From contig JARKIF010000009.1 of assembly GCA_029378245.1 (NCBI GenBank), forward strand, positions 496,001 to 560,000: 64,000 bases of DNA, in the 5' to 3' direction. The DNA comes from Roridomyces roridus (Eukaryota; Basidiomycota; Agaricomycetes; Agaricales; Mycenaceae). Within the stretch, counting starts at the first letter, position 1, and the number at the start of each line of letters is the position of its first letter. The position numbers and the translations under genes were made by a program. Shown in pieces: positions 39,311-55,632 of the stretch. The notes beneath the pieces were generated by a model. That model had not been told where the DNA came from. It did not search any database and saw only the letters and a list, made by a program, of their open reading frames with translations.

Positions 39311-40314
39311 CTAACCAACCATACTACGCTTCCTCCCGCGCAATCGTACTATCAAGAAAACTGAGTAACTGGGACAGAAGGAGGAAAAGCACCAACCATC
39401 ATCCAATCGGCGCTCAATAGCCGCCCAATCCTTCCCCATGCCCTGTCCATACGCCTTGAGAATAGAAGCAAAGAGAGGTTCCGAGTCCGGATGGGTAGAG
39501 GAGAAGGCACGCTCGAGGACGTAAAGATCCACGGCTTTGTCTTCGATGAGACTCGAATAGAAAGATAGCCCAAAGTCGATGAGGACCTGGCCGAGTTAAG
39601 AGGATGAACAAGTCAAAAGCAGCGTGAAGCCTACCAATTCGGTGCGTAGTGTGGGGTGGTGAGATTTGAAAGACGAAGGATGTCGGAGCATCATATTCGA
39701 GGTCGTGAGGTCTCCGTGAATGACATCCGCAAGGTGCATTTTAGCAATCTCTTGCCCTATAAGCTGCATGAGAACATCTGGCAGATTGAATCAATGTCCG
39801 AGCCCAGCAGAAAAAGATGGCAGACGCACCGACGGGTATCTCATACTCTTCCAGGGCATCGGATTCCACCTGCCTCAGTCTTCATCCTCCTCGCCTGCGC
39901 CTCCAGGTAAAAGTTTCCGGATAGATTGTCCATCTATCCACTCGATGCCCAGGATTCCCTCCGACGCGTCGACCATCCGCACACCAGGAACATTGACGCC
40001 CGATCTAGGGCAATTACAGGCCAGGAGTTGTCGTGTGCTGGAATCATCGTACCTCAGGCATCTGAGGAGAGCTCGTGCTTCACCAGCAACACGTGAGCGA
40101 GTCAACGATGCATCGAGCGTGGGATGGCGATATCCCTTGCGGAACCGGTGCTTGAGCAAAACGGGGGCTCTGACTCGTCTGCACTCAAATGTGTCTTGTA
40201 CACTTTCTGCGGTCGTTGAGACTCGGTGGAGATTCAACAGGATAGACTTGCTGCTTCGGCGCCTTGGGATATCAAAGTCGAAGCAGAGATGAGTGCAAGA
40301 GAGGGGGAAGCCAT
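39311..40314 (-). CDS. BUD32: BUD32 / PRPK atypical kinase of the KEOPS complex (one frame break)
   Basis: KEOPS kinase-ATPase required for t6A modification of tRNA. Start ATG 40314 ([12 protein letters not shown]...), stop TAG 39311-39313. Motifs: ISQGAEAA (glycine-poor P-loop equivalent), [17 protein letters not shown] (catalytic lysine region), [45 protein letters not shown] (catalytic loop HGDLTTSN), [13 protein letters not shown] (DFG) and [16 protein letters not shown]. The tail [11 protein letters not shown] is the usual basic end. Four GT-AG introns are inferred. Between GEEDED (39881) and [10 protein letters not shown] (39868) the frame does not connect: GAC TGA at 39875-39880 needs a -1 or +2 shift. 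It lies in a variable acidic loop, so it may be sequence error or a missed mini-intron. Confidence 0.87.
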
Positions 40315-40362
40315 GCAAATACCGATCAACACACTCGTCCATCATCCCAATATGGCAAAATA

Positions 40363-40421
40363 ATATTCAAATGCAGCAAATTATCCAGATAAATACACTA
40401 CCATATTCAAATGCAGCAAAT
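40363..40421. repeat. 19-bp direct repeat with 21-bp spacer at the GT69 3' end
   Basis: The sequence atattcaaatgcagcaaat occurs at 40363-40381 and again at 40403-40421, immediately before the GT69 stop on the minus strand. Probably a local duplication in the 3' UTR. Confidence 0.8.
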
Positions 40422-40429
40422 GCAAATTA

Positions 40430-42278
40430 TCACCAGCCCCAGGGATGACAGTCCCCCCCGTCCCAAGTCCACATTTTCTCCGGATTCCCGTTTATAAGCT
40501 TCGTCGAATGGTAATTATAGCCATTCTCTATCTTCTGGACAAACCATTTGACCGCCCAATGCCTCAACAGATATTTATGCCACAGATAGAAATCCCACTC
40601 GTACGCCGTGATAACACGTGCGTTGACATAGATGTTTTGCAAGTCAAACTGCCGCCTAAAGTCGTATGGGAGGTTGAACGACTCGGACGTAAAACAAGGC
40701 TCGTTCTTTCCGTTCGGACGGAAGAGAAGAGGTGCTGTGTCGGCTGGCGTGGTGTTGAGAGGCTGCGGGTATGCGGGATGGCTTGACGGGAGGGGGTTCG
40801 ACAGAGGTGAAGTGGAAAGTCGTCCAGGCGTTCGGAGGGAGACGGGGATGAGAGGGTCTGCCTTGAAAGCGACGATACCATTCCAGCAGGTGAACACCGG
40901 CACGGGTTCCTCTCGGAGGATCGCATGCAAGCCGGCGTCCTCGAAGAAGTAAGGCCAGTTGGTGGAGAGGGTGCGGCCAAGGCGATCGCGAATGACCCAT
41001 TGGTCGTAAAGCCTTATAAATGAGTTGAGAGGTTGTCGAATAAGAAAGAAAAGAAAGACGCACCCCCATGGCCCAAAATCCAATCCACACACGAAATCCC
41101 AATCACCATCCCGAGTCTTGATCAATTCCACTATGGCCTCGGCTTCGATGAAGACATCGTTGCTGAACAAGACCCTGTCATAGCCGCCCTTCTCAATCAG
41201 GGGTTCCAAGACACGATTCCGTACAGCCGAAAGGAATGAGATACGGTCGTCGTGCGGAGTGGCGTCGTGCGTTATGATACGGCGCGCAACACCCATGTCT
41301 GCGAGCTGCGCGTCAAATTGTTCCAGTATCTGGCCGGTAGCATCGTCGCTATTGGACTCCAAGATGGACACGAATACATTATCCTGCCAAACGATTCATA
41401 CGGCATGAACGACAAGGAGAATGAAACTCACCACGCCAGCGTAGTTGATATATCTGGCCATCTGCTTGGTCCAATGAGGAAGGACCGCCTGGTTGTTGCG
41501 AAACATGGCCGCAATAAATATTTTCTCTGCAGGATTGATTGAGTACGTGGGCAATGAGGAGAGAGGGACAACACACCTCCGTTGCTATAGCCTTGCCGGC
41601 GAGGGACCAGATTCGCCTGCTCGACATCTGCCTTCCAACGAAAGTCCTCGACATTCTCATAGGTCTTCATGAGGTAGACACCAGACAAGGCCATGGCGAT
41701 GTAGAGGAGGAAGAGGACGACGTAAAACATACGTCGAAGGACCGCCCACATAGACTCGGGAGCAATGTCCCCGCGTCGGCGGGATGATGAAGCAGGTTTA
41801 AACTCCTCCTCCTCCACCTCGAGCGGGTGGAGATCCAGCGCCACTGGCTGGTAGTTGCGCGTGCGCCACGATGCGATGCACCCCCAAATCGGCGTAAAGA
41901 GGAACGAGGCGACCATGATGACGGCCATACAAAGCCCCCAAATTGGGACGGTTCCCAGCAGCGCCATGAACCTGTGGCGGTAGTACGGATAGTGCTCCCA
42001 CCATTTGCCTGGAATATAGTTGTCTACCCGCCGCAGGCAGCGTTGGTAGAGGTAGTCGAACACGTAGTAGGAGGTGATGAAGTGGGAGAGGCTCCATAGG
42101 CAAGTGAGGATAAATCGGAGGATACTCCAAATTAGCCGCAACGCCCCAGGTGAATCTAGGGGACTCCCCAAGCTTGGCCGACAAGTCGGAGAGGAGCTGG
42201 TAAAAAGCACGGGCCCGTCCGAGCACCACAGGCGTGAATAAGAAGCTTAGATGTCTAGCTCGCAGTGATGGGAGCATG
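40430..42278 (-). CDS. GT69 alpha-1,3-mannosyltransferase, CAP59/CMT1-like
   Basis: Type II membrane glycosyltransferase family known from Cryptococcus capsule and glycan synthesis; most basidiomycetes have several. Start ATG 42278 (MLPSLRARHLSFLF), stop TGA 40430-40432. The 55-nt intron after TTCACGCCTGTGGTGCTCGG joins the start to the main frame. Hydrophobic segments: LRLIWSILRFILTCLWSLSH, FMALLGTVPIWGLCMAVIMV and MFYVVLFLLYIAMALSGVYL. The lumenal catalytic part carries KIFIAAMFRNNQAVLPHW, VSILESNSDDATGQILEQF, RVLFSNDVFIEAEAIVEL (DxD-like region NDVF), DWDFVCGLDFGPWG, FTCWNGIVAFKADPL and the end WTWDGGDCHPWGW. The acceptor substrate is not predictable. It starts 528 bases from the end of PRP16. 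Confidence 0.88.
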
Positions 42279-42806
42279 TCGAAGGGAGTGGACTGGAGAG
42301 GATAAGTCTTCAAGGAGCTGAAGAGGTTGGTGAGACCTACTGTACGACGCAGTGGACGAGGGTGAGGGAAGAGGAAGAATGAAAAAAAAGGAGGTAACCC
42401 TGAACCACTCCTTTTCGACCAGGATTTGAGACAATTTCGAGCCGATCGGCGGAAGCATTTCATTCCCGTTTAGAAAACAATCTGCACATTTAGAAAACAA
42501 CCTGCATATTTAGAAAACAATCTGCACGAAATCAGTGAGTCGCACTTGGACAGCTTTTTGTCCGCAGTCCGCAGCGGGTTCTCGTAAGATCAAGAGAGGT
42601 GCAAGAACGGATAAGAAACCGTATGGGGCAGCACTTGGTCTTGGCTATCACACAACGGCTCTTCCAGACCGTCCCTTTCCGTTTGCTTTCAACTTGCTCT
42701 GAGTCTGAGAAAACGTGGCACAGCATGGCAATATTCAGAAATCGTCCAAAAATTCTATACAGTCTTACACGGTGTCTGTCATATCCCAAGGCTATCTCGG
42801 TGTCTG
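42279..42806. other. Intergenic region between GT69 and PRP16
   Basis: About 530 bases. Contains a three-unit 20-bp tandem repeat (42469-42528). Several short ORFs in both strands show no family motif. Confidence 0.55.
42469..42528. repeat. Three tandem 20-bp units
   Basis: Units at 42469, 42489 and 42509; consensus tttagaaaacaatctgcaca with two or three mismatches between units. It lies about 190-250 bases upstream of the GT69 start. Confidence 0.85.
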
Positions 42807-47498
<4,692 letters not shown>

Positions 47499-48508
47499 AA
47501 AGACTGATGATGTTATGTAAGCCATTCCGTCTGTGACCAAGTCTGCGTTTGGAGGTGAATATCTGGCTACGGGAATCCATTACTGGTCAGCGATCCCTCT
47601 AGACCTGAGACTCGATTCTTCCTCATGAAACCGCAATCCACCGTTTTCACCCAGTAATTCATCAAGGCAAACCACCGACCTTCAACATTCCTTTCATCCG
47701 ATGCTCCCGGAAATCTAAATTCCACTCAACGTACCAACGATAAAACGCTGCATTTTTTCCCTTGAACGCCGCGTTCTTCAACGTCAAGGAAAATAAATCG
47801 GACCATCTCGAATTCTCAGCTCGAATGAACTCTCTCCCTAGTTGTCCTCTCCTTTCCAACCTCGGAGTCGGACGTTTCAGGCCTCCATCATCGCTGCTCT
47901 ATCATACCGATGCCCCCACCCGACTGTGTAGGGGCACCCTCGATGGCTATCCCGCCCTATTGATGACACACATGGCCCTATCTGCTACTGAAAGTGCAAT
48001 GGCCGCTCCCTCATTAATTTCCGGGCCTGTCCGTCCCTCGGCCTCAATCCATCTCAAGAATATCCGACGCCTGCGCTGGGTGGCCCCGGGTATGAGATTG
48101 AACATTTCAATTGCTGACACTCTTGGTGTTTCTTCGCAGATTACTTACAGACGGCAGGGAGGCGACCGAGGGAAAGAAATCGGCATGTAGCGAGTCGCCG
48201 AGCGCCACGGAGAGTCTGCCGGCGTCCAGCCGTTGATGAGCATTTGGTCTTTTTCGCACCACCAATTCAAAAGACCGATTTCCCATCATAAGTTGTTGCG
48301 CCATGAGATTTCTTCATGGCCTTCGTTCGGTGAATATTCTTGTCAAAGGTATGCATTCCAACCTACACCCCAAACACCATTAGCCGCAGATGTGTATACC
48401 TGACCCACGAGCTTCTCCGGCTGTACGGTCCCCGGGATATAAAGGCCTTGTCTCGACAGTTATCAACGCACTCCACCCTCCACCTACCTCACTCATCCTC
48501 AGCAAGAA
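47499..48508. other. Divergent intergenic region between PRP16 and the dehydrogenase
   Basis: About 1 kb. A 143-codon plus-strand ORF (47762-48190) has no recognisable family and unremarkable codon use; not called. Both promoters must lie here. Confidence 0.5.
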
Positions 48509-49694
48509 ATGTCCCAACGCGTCGCAGTCGTTACCGGTGCTGGTTGGTCTTGTTTCCTCTCGTTCATCATTGCATCCTCACATTCACTACAGCTCAGGGG
48601 ATCGGCAAGACCATCGCTCTCCGCCTCGCCGACGATGGCTTTGACGTGGCCATCAACGACATTCCGTTCAACGCTGAGAAGGCAGAAGGCACCTCTGCTG
48701 AGATCCGCGCCAAGGGCCGCGCCAGCTCTGTTCACATTGCGGACGTTTCGAACGAGGAGCAGGTCCAGCAAATGATCGAGACAGTCGTAGCTGCCCACGG
48801 CGGGATCGATGTGGTATGTTTAGAATCCCTCTTTACCTACAAGTTCACTTCTGACGGTACCTCAGTTCGTGGCCAACGCCGGAATCGCCATCTGGAAGCC
48901 CCTCCTTGAAAGTATGCTAATCTTATCGTTATCTCGCACGAGTCCTGATCTTTGTATCCAGCGTCAGCAAAGGAGTTCGACAAAGTGATGAATGTCAACG
49001 CCCGGGGAACCTTCCTGTGCTACAAGTATGCCGGTGCCCAGATGGTTGCCCAGGGTCGTGGTGGCCGTATCATCGGTGCTTGCTCGTACGCTTCCAAGAC
49101 AGGTGTGTCCACTTGTCTTAAATTTGAACTCTTTCTCACCCAAGCACCAGGCGCACCCAACTTCTCTGCATACTGCGCGTCCAAGTTCGCTGTACGTGGC
49201 CTGACGCAGGCTGCAGGTATGTCGTCTACTATCTGCGCAGTATGCAGAGAACTCAAACCGTGGAATAGCCCACGAGTTCGGACCGCACCAGATCACTGTC
49301 AACGCCTACGCTCCTGGTTTCGTTGAGGGCGAACTGCGTGAGTTTGCACATGTCATCTTTGTGTCTTCTCTCAATAAAAATCGCCCAGTCCGTAACACTG
49401 CCACTCTCACTGCTCAAGTCACCGGCCAATCGGCAGACGCGTGGGTCGAGAACGTGAGTTTGTCGTCCGAGTTGGAATCGGCGCATGATAATAACACCAC
49501 GACAGCACAAGAACAACGCTCCTATGCAACGTCTGGGTACCCAGGCAGACATTGCCCACTTTGTGTCCTACATCGTGTCCAAGCAGGCCGACTACATTAC
49601 TGGCCAAAGTGTAAGTCCACTGTCTTGTTTCGTTTTGGTATGCTGAGCTTTGGGTTTCTAGGTCTGTGTGAACGGTGGAATCTTCTTCGACTAA
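48509..49694 (+). CDS. Classical short-chain dehydrogenase/reductase, diacetyl (acetoin) reductase-like
   Basis: NAD(P)-dependent oxidoreductase. Start ATG 48509; exon 1 ends at 48542 (T-G-A|A-Q-G-I-G cofactor motif split by the first intron); stop TAA 49692-49694. After splicing about eight short exons I see the Rossmann motif TGAAQGIGKTIALRLADDG, the NADH-side DIP..., HGGIDVFVANAGIAIWKPLL (NAG motif), NVNARGTFLCYKYAGAQM, IIGACSYASKTGAPNFSAYC (catalytic Ser), YCASKFAVRGLTQAA (Tyr-x3-Lys), ITVNAYAPGFVEG and the end GQSVCVNGGIFFD. The pattern with a cofactor loop ND-P and the VCVNGGIF tail is typical of the meso-2,3-butanediol dehydrogenase/acetoin reductase group; the true substrate is an inference. 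No signal peptide. Confidence 0.88.
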
Positions 49695-52421
49695 ATGTAA
49701 AAATATGTACTACATCTTTAGACAACGTTGAACTTGTATACCATTGACTGCCAACAATGTTGAAATTGCTGCCGGAACGCCTGCCATCAACCGGCTTCCT
49801 TCGGCACAGTGAAACAGCAATCGGAGCCGTGATGCGACCAAGGAACATTTTGACGACTTGTGAGCCCAGAACGGAATCCCCTGAAGAAAGTCTGCATTGA
49901 TTTTGGTGGTATTGGACTCCGATGTACATGAGGAGATACAGCGAGCTAACGCGAGGAATCTGGAAGGCGCACAAGCTTCCGAGGGAAAGACAAGACCACT
50001 GGATTCACCGGCATAAGCTGTTGCAAATGCCCTTCCGCTAACCAGGACCGGCTCCTTCAAACCGGATATCTCTGACCTGGAAAGGAATGGGGACTCGGAG
50101 CACAACACCAGAGAGTACGAACAAGATGCTGCAGCTAGTATCTATTGTGACACGCAAATCTTCGTCCAGGCCAGTAGCGTCAAAAGTGTTTGGAAAGTTT
50201 TATAATCTTGAGTGTAGACGGCAACGGCGGCTGTATTTCGCGAGTCTTGTTCGAGAGGGCGAAGAGGTTGCTGTGTCATGAGAGCCGACGTAGAACATAT
50301 TCGCCCAGATTCTCCACTGGCATAACACGAGAGTAGATTTCATTACCACTAGGGCGTTTGACCCTACGAGCCAGAGAATATTCGAAGAAGATGTTCAGCA
50401 TGTATCTAGAAAACGCAAAGAAAACCGCCGGTAGCAGTTGCAGGGACGACCGTCGACTCGTCACGAGGTCTGGCAATGAATACGGCGTCGGGGCCTCACG
50501 CGTGGAGTAGGAGCAAAAGCCTACGAAGGAAGACATCGAGGTGGTGCTGAGGAGCGAGAGGGAAGGGCATGACCGGAGGGCCAAATCATGATGGCTCCGA
50601 GTCGCAAACAAAGTTCAACTCATTCAACCTCTCACTTGACCTGCCACCTGCCTTGGAAGTTGGAGCGCCGTGCCTTGAACACCCTGTATGGCAAGTATGT
50701 ATACTTGCTCGAGGGTCGACCCGGATCGCTGCCTCTATTGCACCGACTAAAGACTCCGAGGCTTCGACGGCGTCGGGACAAACACCTGCGTCGGCGCCAA
50801 TAACTTGAATAAGGTCAGATTGGACTCAAGGCTCCACCGAATTTGGAGTATCTACGTATCATTCAGCCAGCAGCCAGCGCCCTGCCTCGCCACCCATCTT
50901 CTCGGGCCCCGTCCTTCGACTTGGGACAAACGCTGTTTTTATCATCTGACTTGGCTGTGCCTGCAGGCTCCCTGGCTCCGAGGGATTTCTGCTTAGACCT
51001 GGGTCTACATGTTCTACGTACAAAGACGGATATCACCCTTCTCGTCGTTCTGGTTGTCTCCCTGCCAACGAACGGATCGGCCTCTACCTGCATCGAGGAC
51101 CTCGGACATCCGACCTCGACTCAGCGCCCCCAACAATCCTCTGTTGATCCACCGAGACGAGACGAGACGAGTACCTGCCAGGAAACTCAATCTCTCCAAC
51201 TTATCTTAATTAGCACCGCCCAGATACCCCGCACTGCCCAATTATTCTGATGATCCCCCACAATCGAAGAGTATCTCCGAAGGACGAGTATAGCTAGATT
51301 CGGGATTGCCTTTATTTTACGCTTTCCGTCGGTCGGCCCACGCGGGAGGGAAAAGAAAAATACTTCCGCTCCGCTAGAAATTTCCTTCCTTTGCATCCAT
51401 CTGGCATCCAACGCCCGGCACACGACCAGTCGCACCCTAGTGCTCCCGCTCTCCGGATGGATGGAACTCGCCCATCAAAGATGCATCCCGCGGAACTCTT
51501 TGACTTTTCTGCGAACAAACTACATGCCCACAAGGACATGGGAAACTCGGGAAGCAAACATCCAAGCAAACCTCCGATAGGCAGAGACGGCGCCACTGGG
51601 CGCTGATACCGGCCGTCCAGTGCTGCCTCGAGGCAAAGATGGCTGGCTGGATCCCGAGAGGTTGCGAGATGGAGTTTTGATTTTGACGGCTCCTTCCGAG
51701 GAGACCTTATGGCGCCCAGGTAAGGTCTATTTCTAACTTATGATAGATGATAGACATTACTTCGGCGGTCCTAACCAAAGGTCCAGGACTCCACCGGACT
51801 TTGGTATTCAGTAGCCATAACCAATGATACTCAAACAGTCGAATGGCCTTGGTACACCGCCGAGTTGGAGTCGGAACGCTACGAATCGGGTCTGGTGGAT
51901 AGCTCTCGATAGCAGCTAAGTTAGCTAGAATAGCACTTTACAGCTGGACTCGTTCGTACTCCTCTCATTTCCGAGTCTAAACCACCGACCGGGCCTACGC
52001 ACTCCCGGTCCCCGCGCAGAGGAGAGGCCTTTGTGCGGGACGGTAAACTGACTTTGAACGGCCAAGTCCTACACCCTACACGCGAGACTATCAGGCGTGG
52101 GCAGGGTCAATAGAAGAGAAGGAGCGCAAGGACAAAAAGCAAGAGAACGCCACCCACCATTGCCGCCGTATACTTACATAGATTTGATCCATTCTCGCCG
52201 TCGATCCAGCTGCAACGTCTATTAAGTGGGCGCCTCCATCCATCCTCTATCGCTGCGGATGGCAGCAAGGACGAATAAAAACAAACAGACGGAATGGAAG
52301 TGCGGCGAACTTAATACCACCGAGGGAACGAGCACCGAGTAGAGCACAATGAGTGGAAGAGCAGAGGTGTTGTCCAAATCCCATCGAAAACAATCAGTTT
52401 TATTAAAGTAATTTTCTTTCT
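49695..52421. other. 2.7-kb gene-poor region between convergent genes
   Basis: Downstream of both neighbours, so no promoter is required. ORFs at 49710-50108 (-), 50569-50808 (+), 50843-51250 (+) and 51312-51596 (-) overlap in opposite strands and show no family motif. The one stretch with exon-like codon use is listed separately (50276-50454, -). Confidence 0.45.
50276..50454 (-). CDS. Possible terminal exon of an unrecognised protein
   Basis: On the minus strand a tract ending at TGA 50276-50278 has C/G-ending codons and the natural-looking peptide YMLNIFFEYSLARRVKRPSG followed by NEIYSRVMPVENLGEYVL. Directly upstream lies ttttctag, a good acceptor, preceded by a pyrimidine-rich tract. I could not find a convincing upstream exon or start. 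It may be the end of a small unknown gene or a remnant. Confidence 0.25.
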
Positions 52422-54422
52422 CTATGCATCGAGCCGATACTTCCTCGGCGTCGGCGCGGAATGCGCCTCGCGCTGCGGGTCCGAACGCGGGGGACGCCCG
52501 TACATAGGCTGCGGCTGGTCTAGATATCTCGTTAGCACATCGCAGGAAATCAAAGCAAAGCAACTCACGCAGCTCATACCGATACACCGCTCCAACATAC
52601 TTGTCCCAAACCTCACGCCACATATGCACCCCACCGCCCATCGCACCGTTAAGCCCCCACTGCTTCACAAACTGGCGCACATTAAACCCAAGACGCTCCT
52701 CATCAGGAATCACCTGCACATCTCATAAGAAATCGACCTTGAAGTGAAAGGAAAGACATACGGGAATCCCAACGCGCTGCGACAGCGTCACCACTTCCGC
52801 AAGCGGATCCTCACCCGACTGCGGATGCGGCAGCCCAGCGTTGGGGTGCGTCGGCCGCGGCTTGTGCCTCGGGTTCCGTCCCCGTTTCAGTGCCTCCGCC
52901 TCTGCCACCCGTGCCTCGACGTCCACCCCCGACTTTGCCCGGTCTTGCAGACTCTGTGACAGCCTTGCCTGCTGTTCCGTTAACAGCGCCTCTGTGTTGA
53001 GGTTGTACCGGTGTCCTGCCTGCGGTGGCTGAGGGAGAAGGAGCAGAACGTAGCGGTGGTAGGGTGTACCGCGCTGAGGGTGGGGTGGGATGTACCTCGT
53101 GTGCGTATTGAGGAAGGGAATACGCCCTTTATGTGTTGCGGAAAGAGGAATATTGGGCCTGTGAATAATTAATGCATGTACGAGGAAAAGATAAGGACAT
53201 ACTTGAGCCAGTGCAAGAAGGTCGTAAACGACTGGGTACTCTCGTCTGGCACGTCTGGGTCCACGAGAAGCATCGTGTACAGACGGACGTCGGTGTGGAA
53301 CACGTTGGCGTAGAGCTTAGGCGGGACCCGAGTCTGCCGCGGAGTCAAGTAGTTGCCTGGTACGACATCTTTGAACGTGTTCAAGCGGCGCTGGAAGCGA
53401 TTGCGCTGCATAAGGTCGTCAAAGTGAACGGGCATCAGACGGGCGGCGACATGGAGGTCGATGGAGGGGTGGAGAACAGGAAGAACATCCGGCACGACGT
53501 TCATCTGGTGGATACGCTCCATTAGCAAGTCGAGGTCGCCGTCCTTGCGCCAGCGCTGCTCGACGAGATGGCGGTGGGACGGAATCGAAAGGTCGGCCAT
53601 GGCATTGGAAACGCTCCAGCGGACTTCAGGGAGATTGACCTCGCTCTGCACATCCAGAATCCTCAACTTTTGGCGCTTCTTTTCGAGCTCGGCCTCGAGC
53701 AATGTGCGTTCCTCGCCCTGCACCACCCACGCGCCGTCCTCCGTCTTGGCCACAAGCCTGTCATGAGTGCGCTGGACCTCCCTCTTCTGCTCCTTCGCCT
53801 CCTTCCGTACGCGCCATGCATCGGCACGAATGACCCGCAACGCCTCGTCATATGCAGGCAAGATACCCTCCCTCAACGGCCTATTCCAACGTTTCGGCCG
53901 GTCTAGTGATATTTGCGGGCGACCACGCCGTTTTCGATTCCGCCGACTCTGCAGTTCACCGCGTTCTGCAAGGCGCGTTCGCAACCACGCGGGAAGACGG
54001 CCTCTTCGACCACGACGCAATGCACGTGAGGACCGGAGAGTGTGGAACCCTAAGCGTATACGACGAAGGCGCGCTTGGGGTGAAGCAAGAAGGGTTGCAC
54101 GCGTGCGACGACGGAGTCTAGCTCGATTGCGCGTGCGAGCAGTGGGTTCACGGGGTTTGGGTTTAATCCACTTTGGCGGGGTCGGTGGACGAGCCTTGCG
54201 CGTGAGTCGGCCATGCTTGGACTGCTTGGGGACATGGGGCTTTTTTTCGGCCTCGGCGTCTCGGGGCTTCAAGGACAGTGCACTGCTCTTCGGTGTACCT
54301 TTCTTGCCCAGTTGTGGGGGAATAGCACGTTTGGAGGTCGAGGAGGAGGAGGCAGAGGGAGTGGCGAGGCTGCGAGAGGCGGCGGGCGCTTGATGCCTCA
54401 AGAGGCGGCCCAGTCGCAGCAT
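52422..54422 (-). CDS. Mitochondrial large-subunit ribosomal protein mL38 (yeast MRPL35 family, PEBP fold)
   Basis: Start ATG 54422 gives a mitochondrial-type presequence (MLRLGRLLRHQAPAASRSL); an in-frame Met lies at 54476. Stop TAG 52422-52424. The middle is helical and basic (LPAYDEALRVIRADAWRVRK, LLEAELEKKRQKLRILDV). The PEBP-like domain follows: VVPDVLPVLHPSIDLHVAA, VPGNYLTPRQTRVPPKLY, YTMLLVDPDVPDESTQSFTT, FLHWLK|PNIPLSA, THTRYIPPHPQRGTPYHRYV and FVKQWGLNGAMGGGVHMWRE. Introns: one after HWLK (near 53158-53203), one inside VGIP|VIPDEE (near 52720-52766), one after YRYEL (near 52520-52567). The segment encoded at 53903-54151 is extremely Arg-rich and may be an unspliced intron of 249 nt; see findings. 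Confidence 0.85.
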
Positions 54423-55632
54423 GAAAAAATCGTGTTGTTTGGAGAGGTTTGATTCGGATGTCTTTGCTTCAACCACTCAAGCAAGTTGAACTCTCTCTCG
54501 AGCTCTACCACATTCACTCGTTGTCCACTGCAACGTCCATCTGCCCGTTTACAGCCATACTCCTCACCCACACCCAGTACCGCAATAACGTAAAATACAC
54601 TCAATGTTCTACTCAACAACTAGACATTTACTACTTGTCCGTCGCTGTCCGTCGTCGTCTGAATCTTTCTTTGAATCGTCCCCGAGTCTCACGCATCAGT
54701 CTGGCCAGTCCCCATGACCCGGCCGGAAAAACTCAACTCTGTCGGGGTAAGGTAACGGCTAGACGGCTATGATCCAGCGATCACATCCGGCCGCGTACTG
54801 CCCAGCCGACCCATCTCGACCCCATATTTTTTAAACGGCCACCGCCCTCGGCAACGTCAAGCGAAACTGCCTACTTACGAAAAAAAATATACTTGCTTAC
54901 TACGACTGCTACAAACCGGACGCAGACGGAGGAAGATTTTTTCGTGCGCGTGCCCGAGGGCCGGGCCGTACACATGGAATTCACCCAGACACTTGTGCTC
55001 ATTCTGTGTCAGACATTTGTTTCCGTCCGGCCGCAAAATTTACATAAAGCGTTATGGTTCGTTTTTCTGGTCGACGTGTCCGTTTCAATGATCTACAAGA
55101 CTACATACGCATCAAAAGTCCCGAAGGACCAACACACCGCGCCTATTAGTCGAGCCGCGCAACTCGTGGCAAGGGCTGGCAGCACCGGTCACACGAGAAG
55201 AAAATGAGACGAGATCTATTTCACCGCAAGGCGGCTGGGCCAAACTCAGGCAGAAGTGGAAGAACCTTCAAAAAACATCTATTTCATCTACACAAACACA
55301 CAAAACCCAATAAGAGAAATAAAGCAAGAGTATCCGTCTCCTCCACACGGTAAAAGCAGCAATTGGTGGATACAACAGGTGAGACTACAAGACTAAAACA
55401 TATGGTACGCGGTAAGGGTAGGTGGCGCAGGAGGGAGGGAGGGATGGAGTGCAAGAAGGGGCAGTATTAGGCGGCGTGCAGTGAGAGAGATATGTAAAGT
55501 GTATAGTATGTGGGTGTCTAAAAGTACATGTTGCAAGATGATGGGTGACGGAGCGCGGAGAGCGGGAGCAAGCAGCAGGGTGGCAAACAAAATATACAGT
55601 AATAAGTATAGCGGGATCTTCGAGGACGGCGC
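54423..55632. other. Intergenic region upstream of mL38
   Basis: About 1.2 kb between the mL38 start and the FYVE gene 3' end. Only short ORFs without family resemblance; an A-rich run (cgaaaaaaaatata) lies near 54878. The right end (55380-55632) is the 3' flank of the FYVE gene. Confidence 0.5.
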
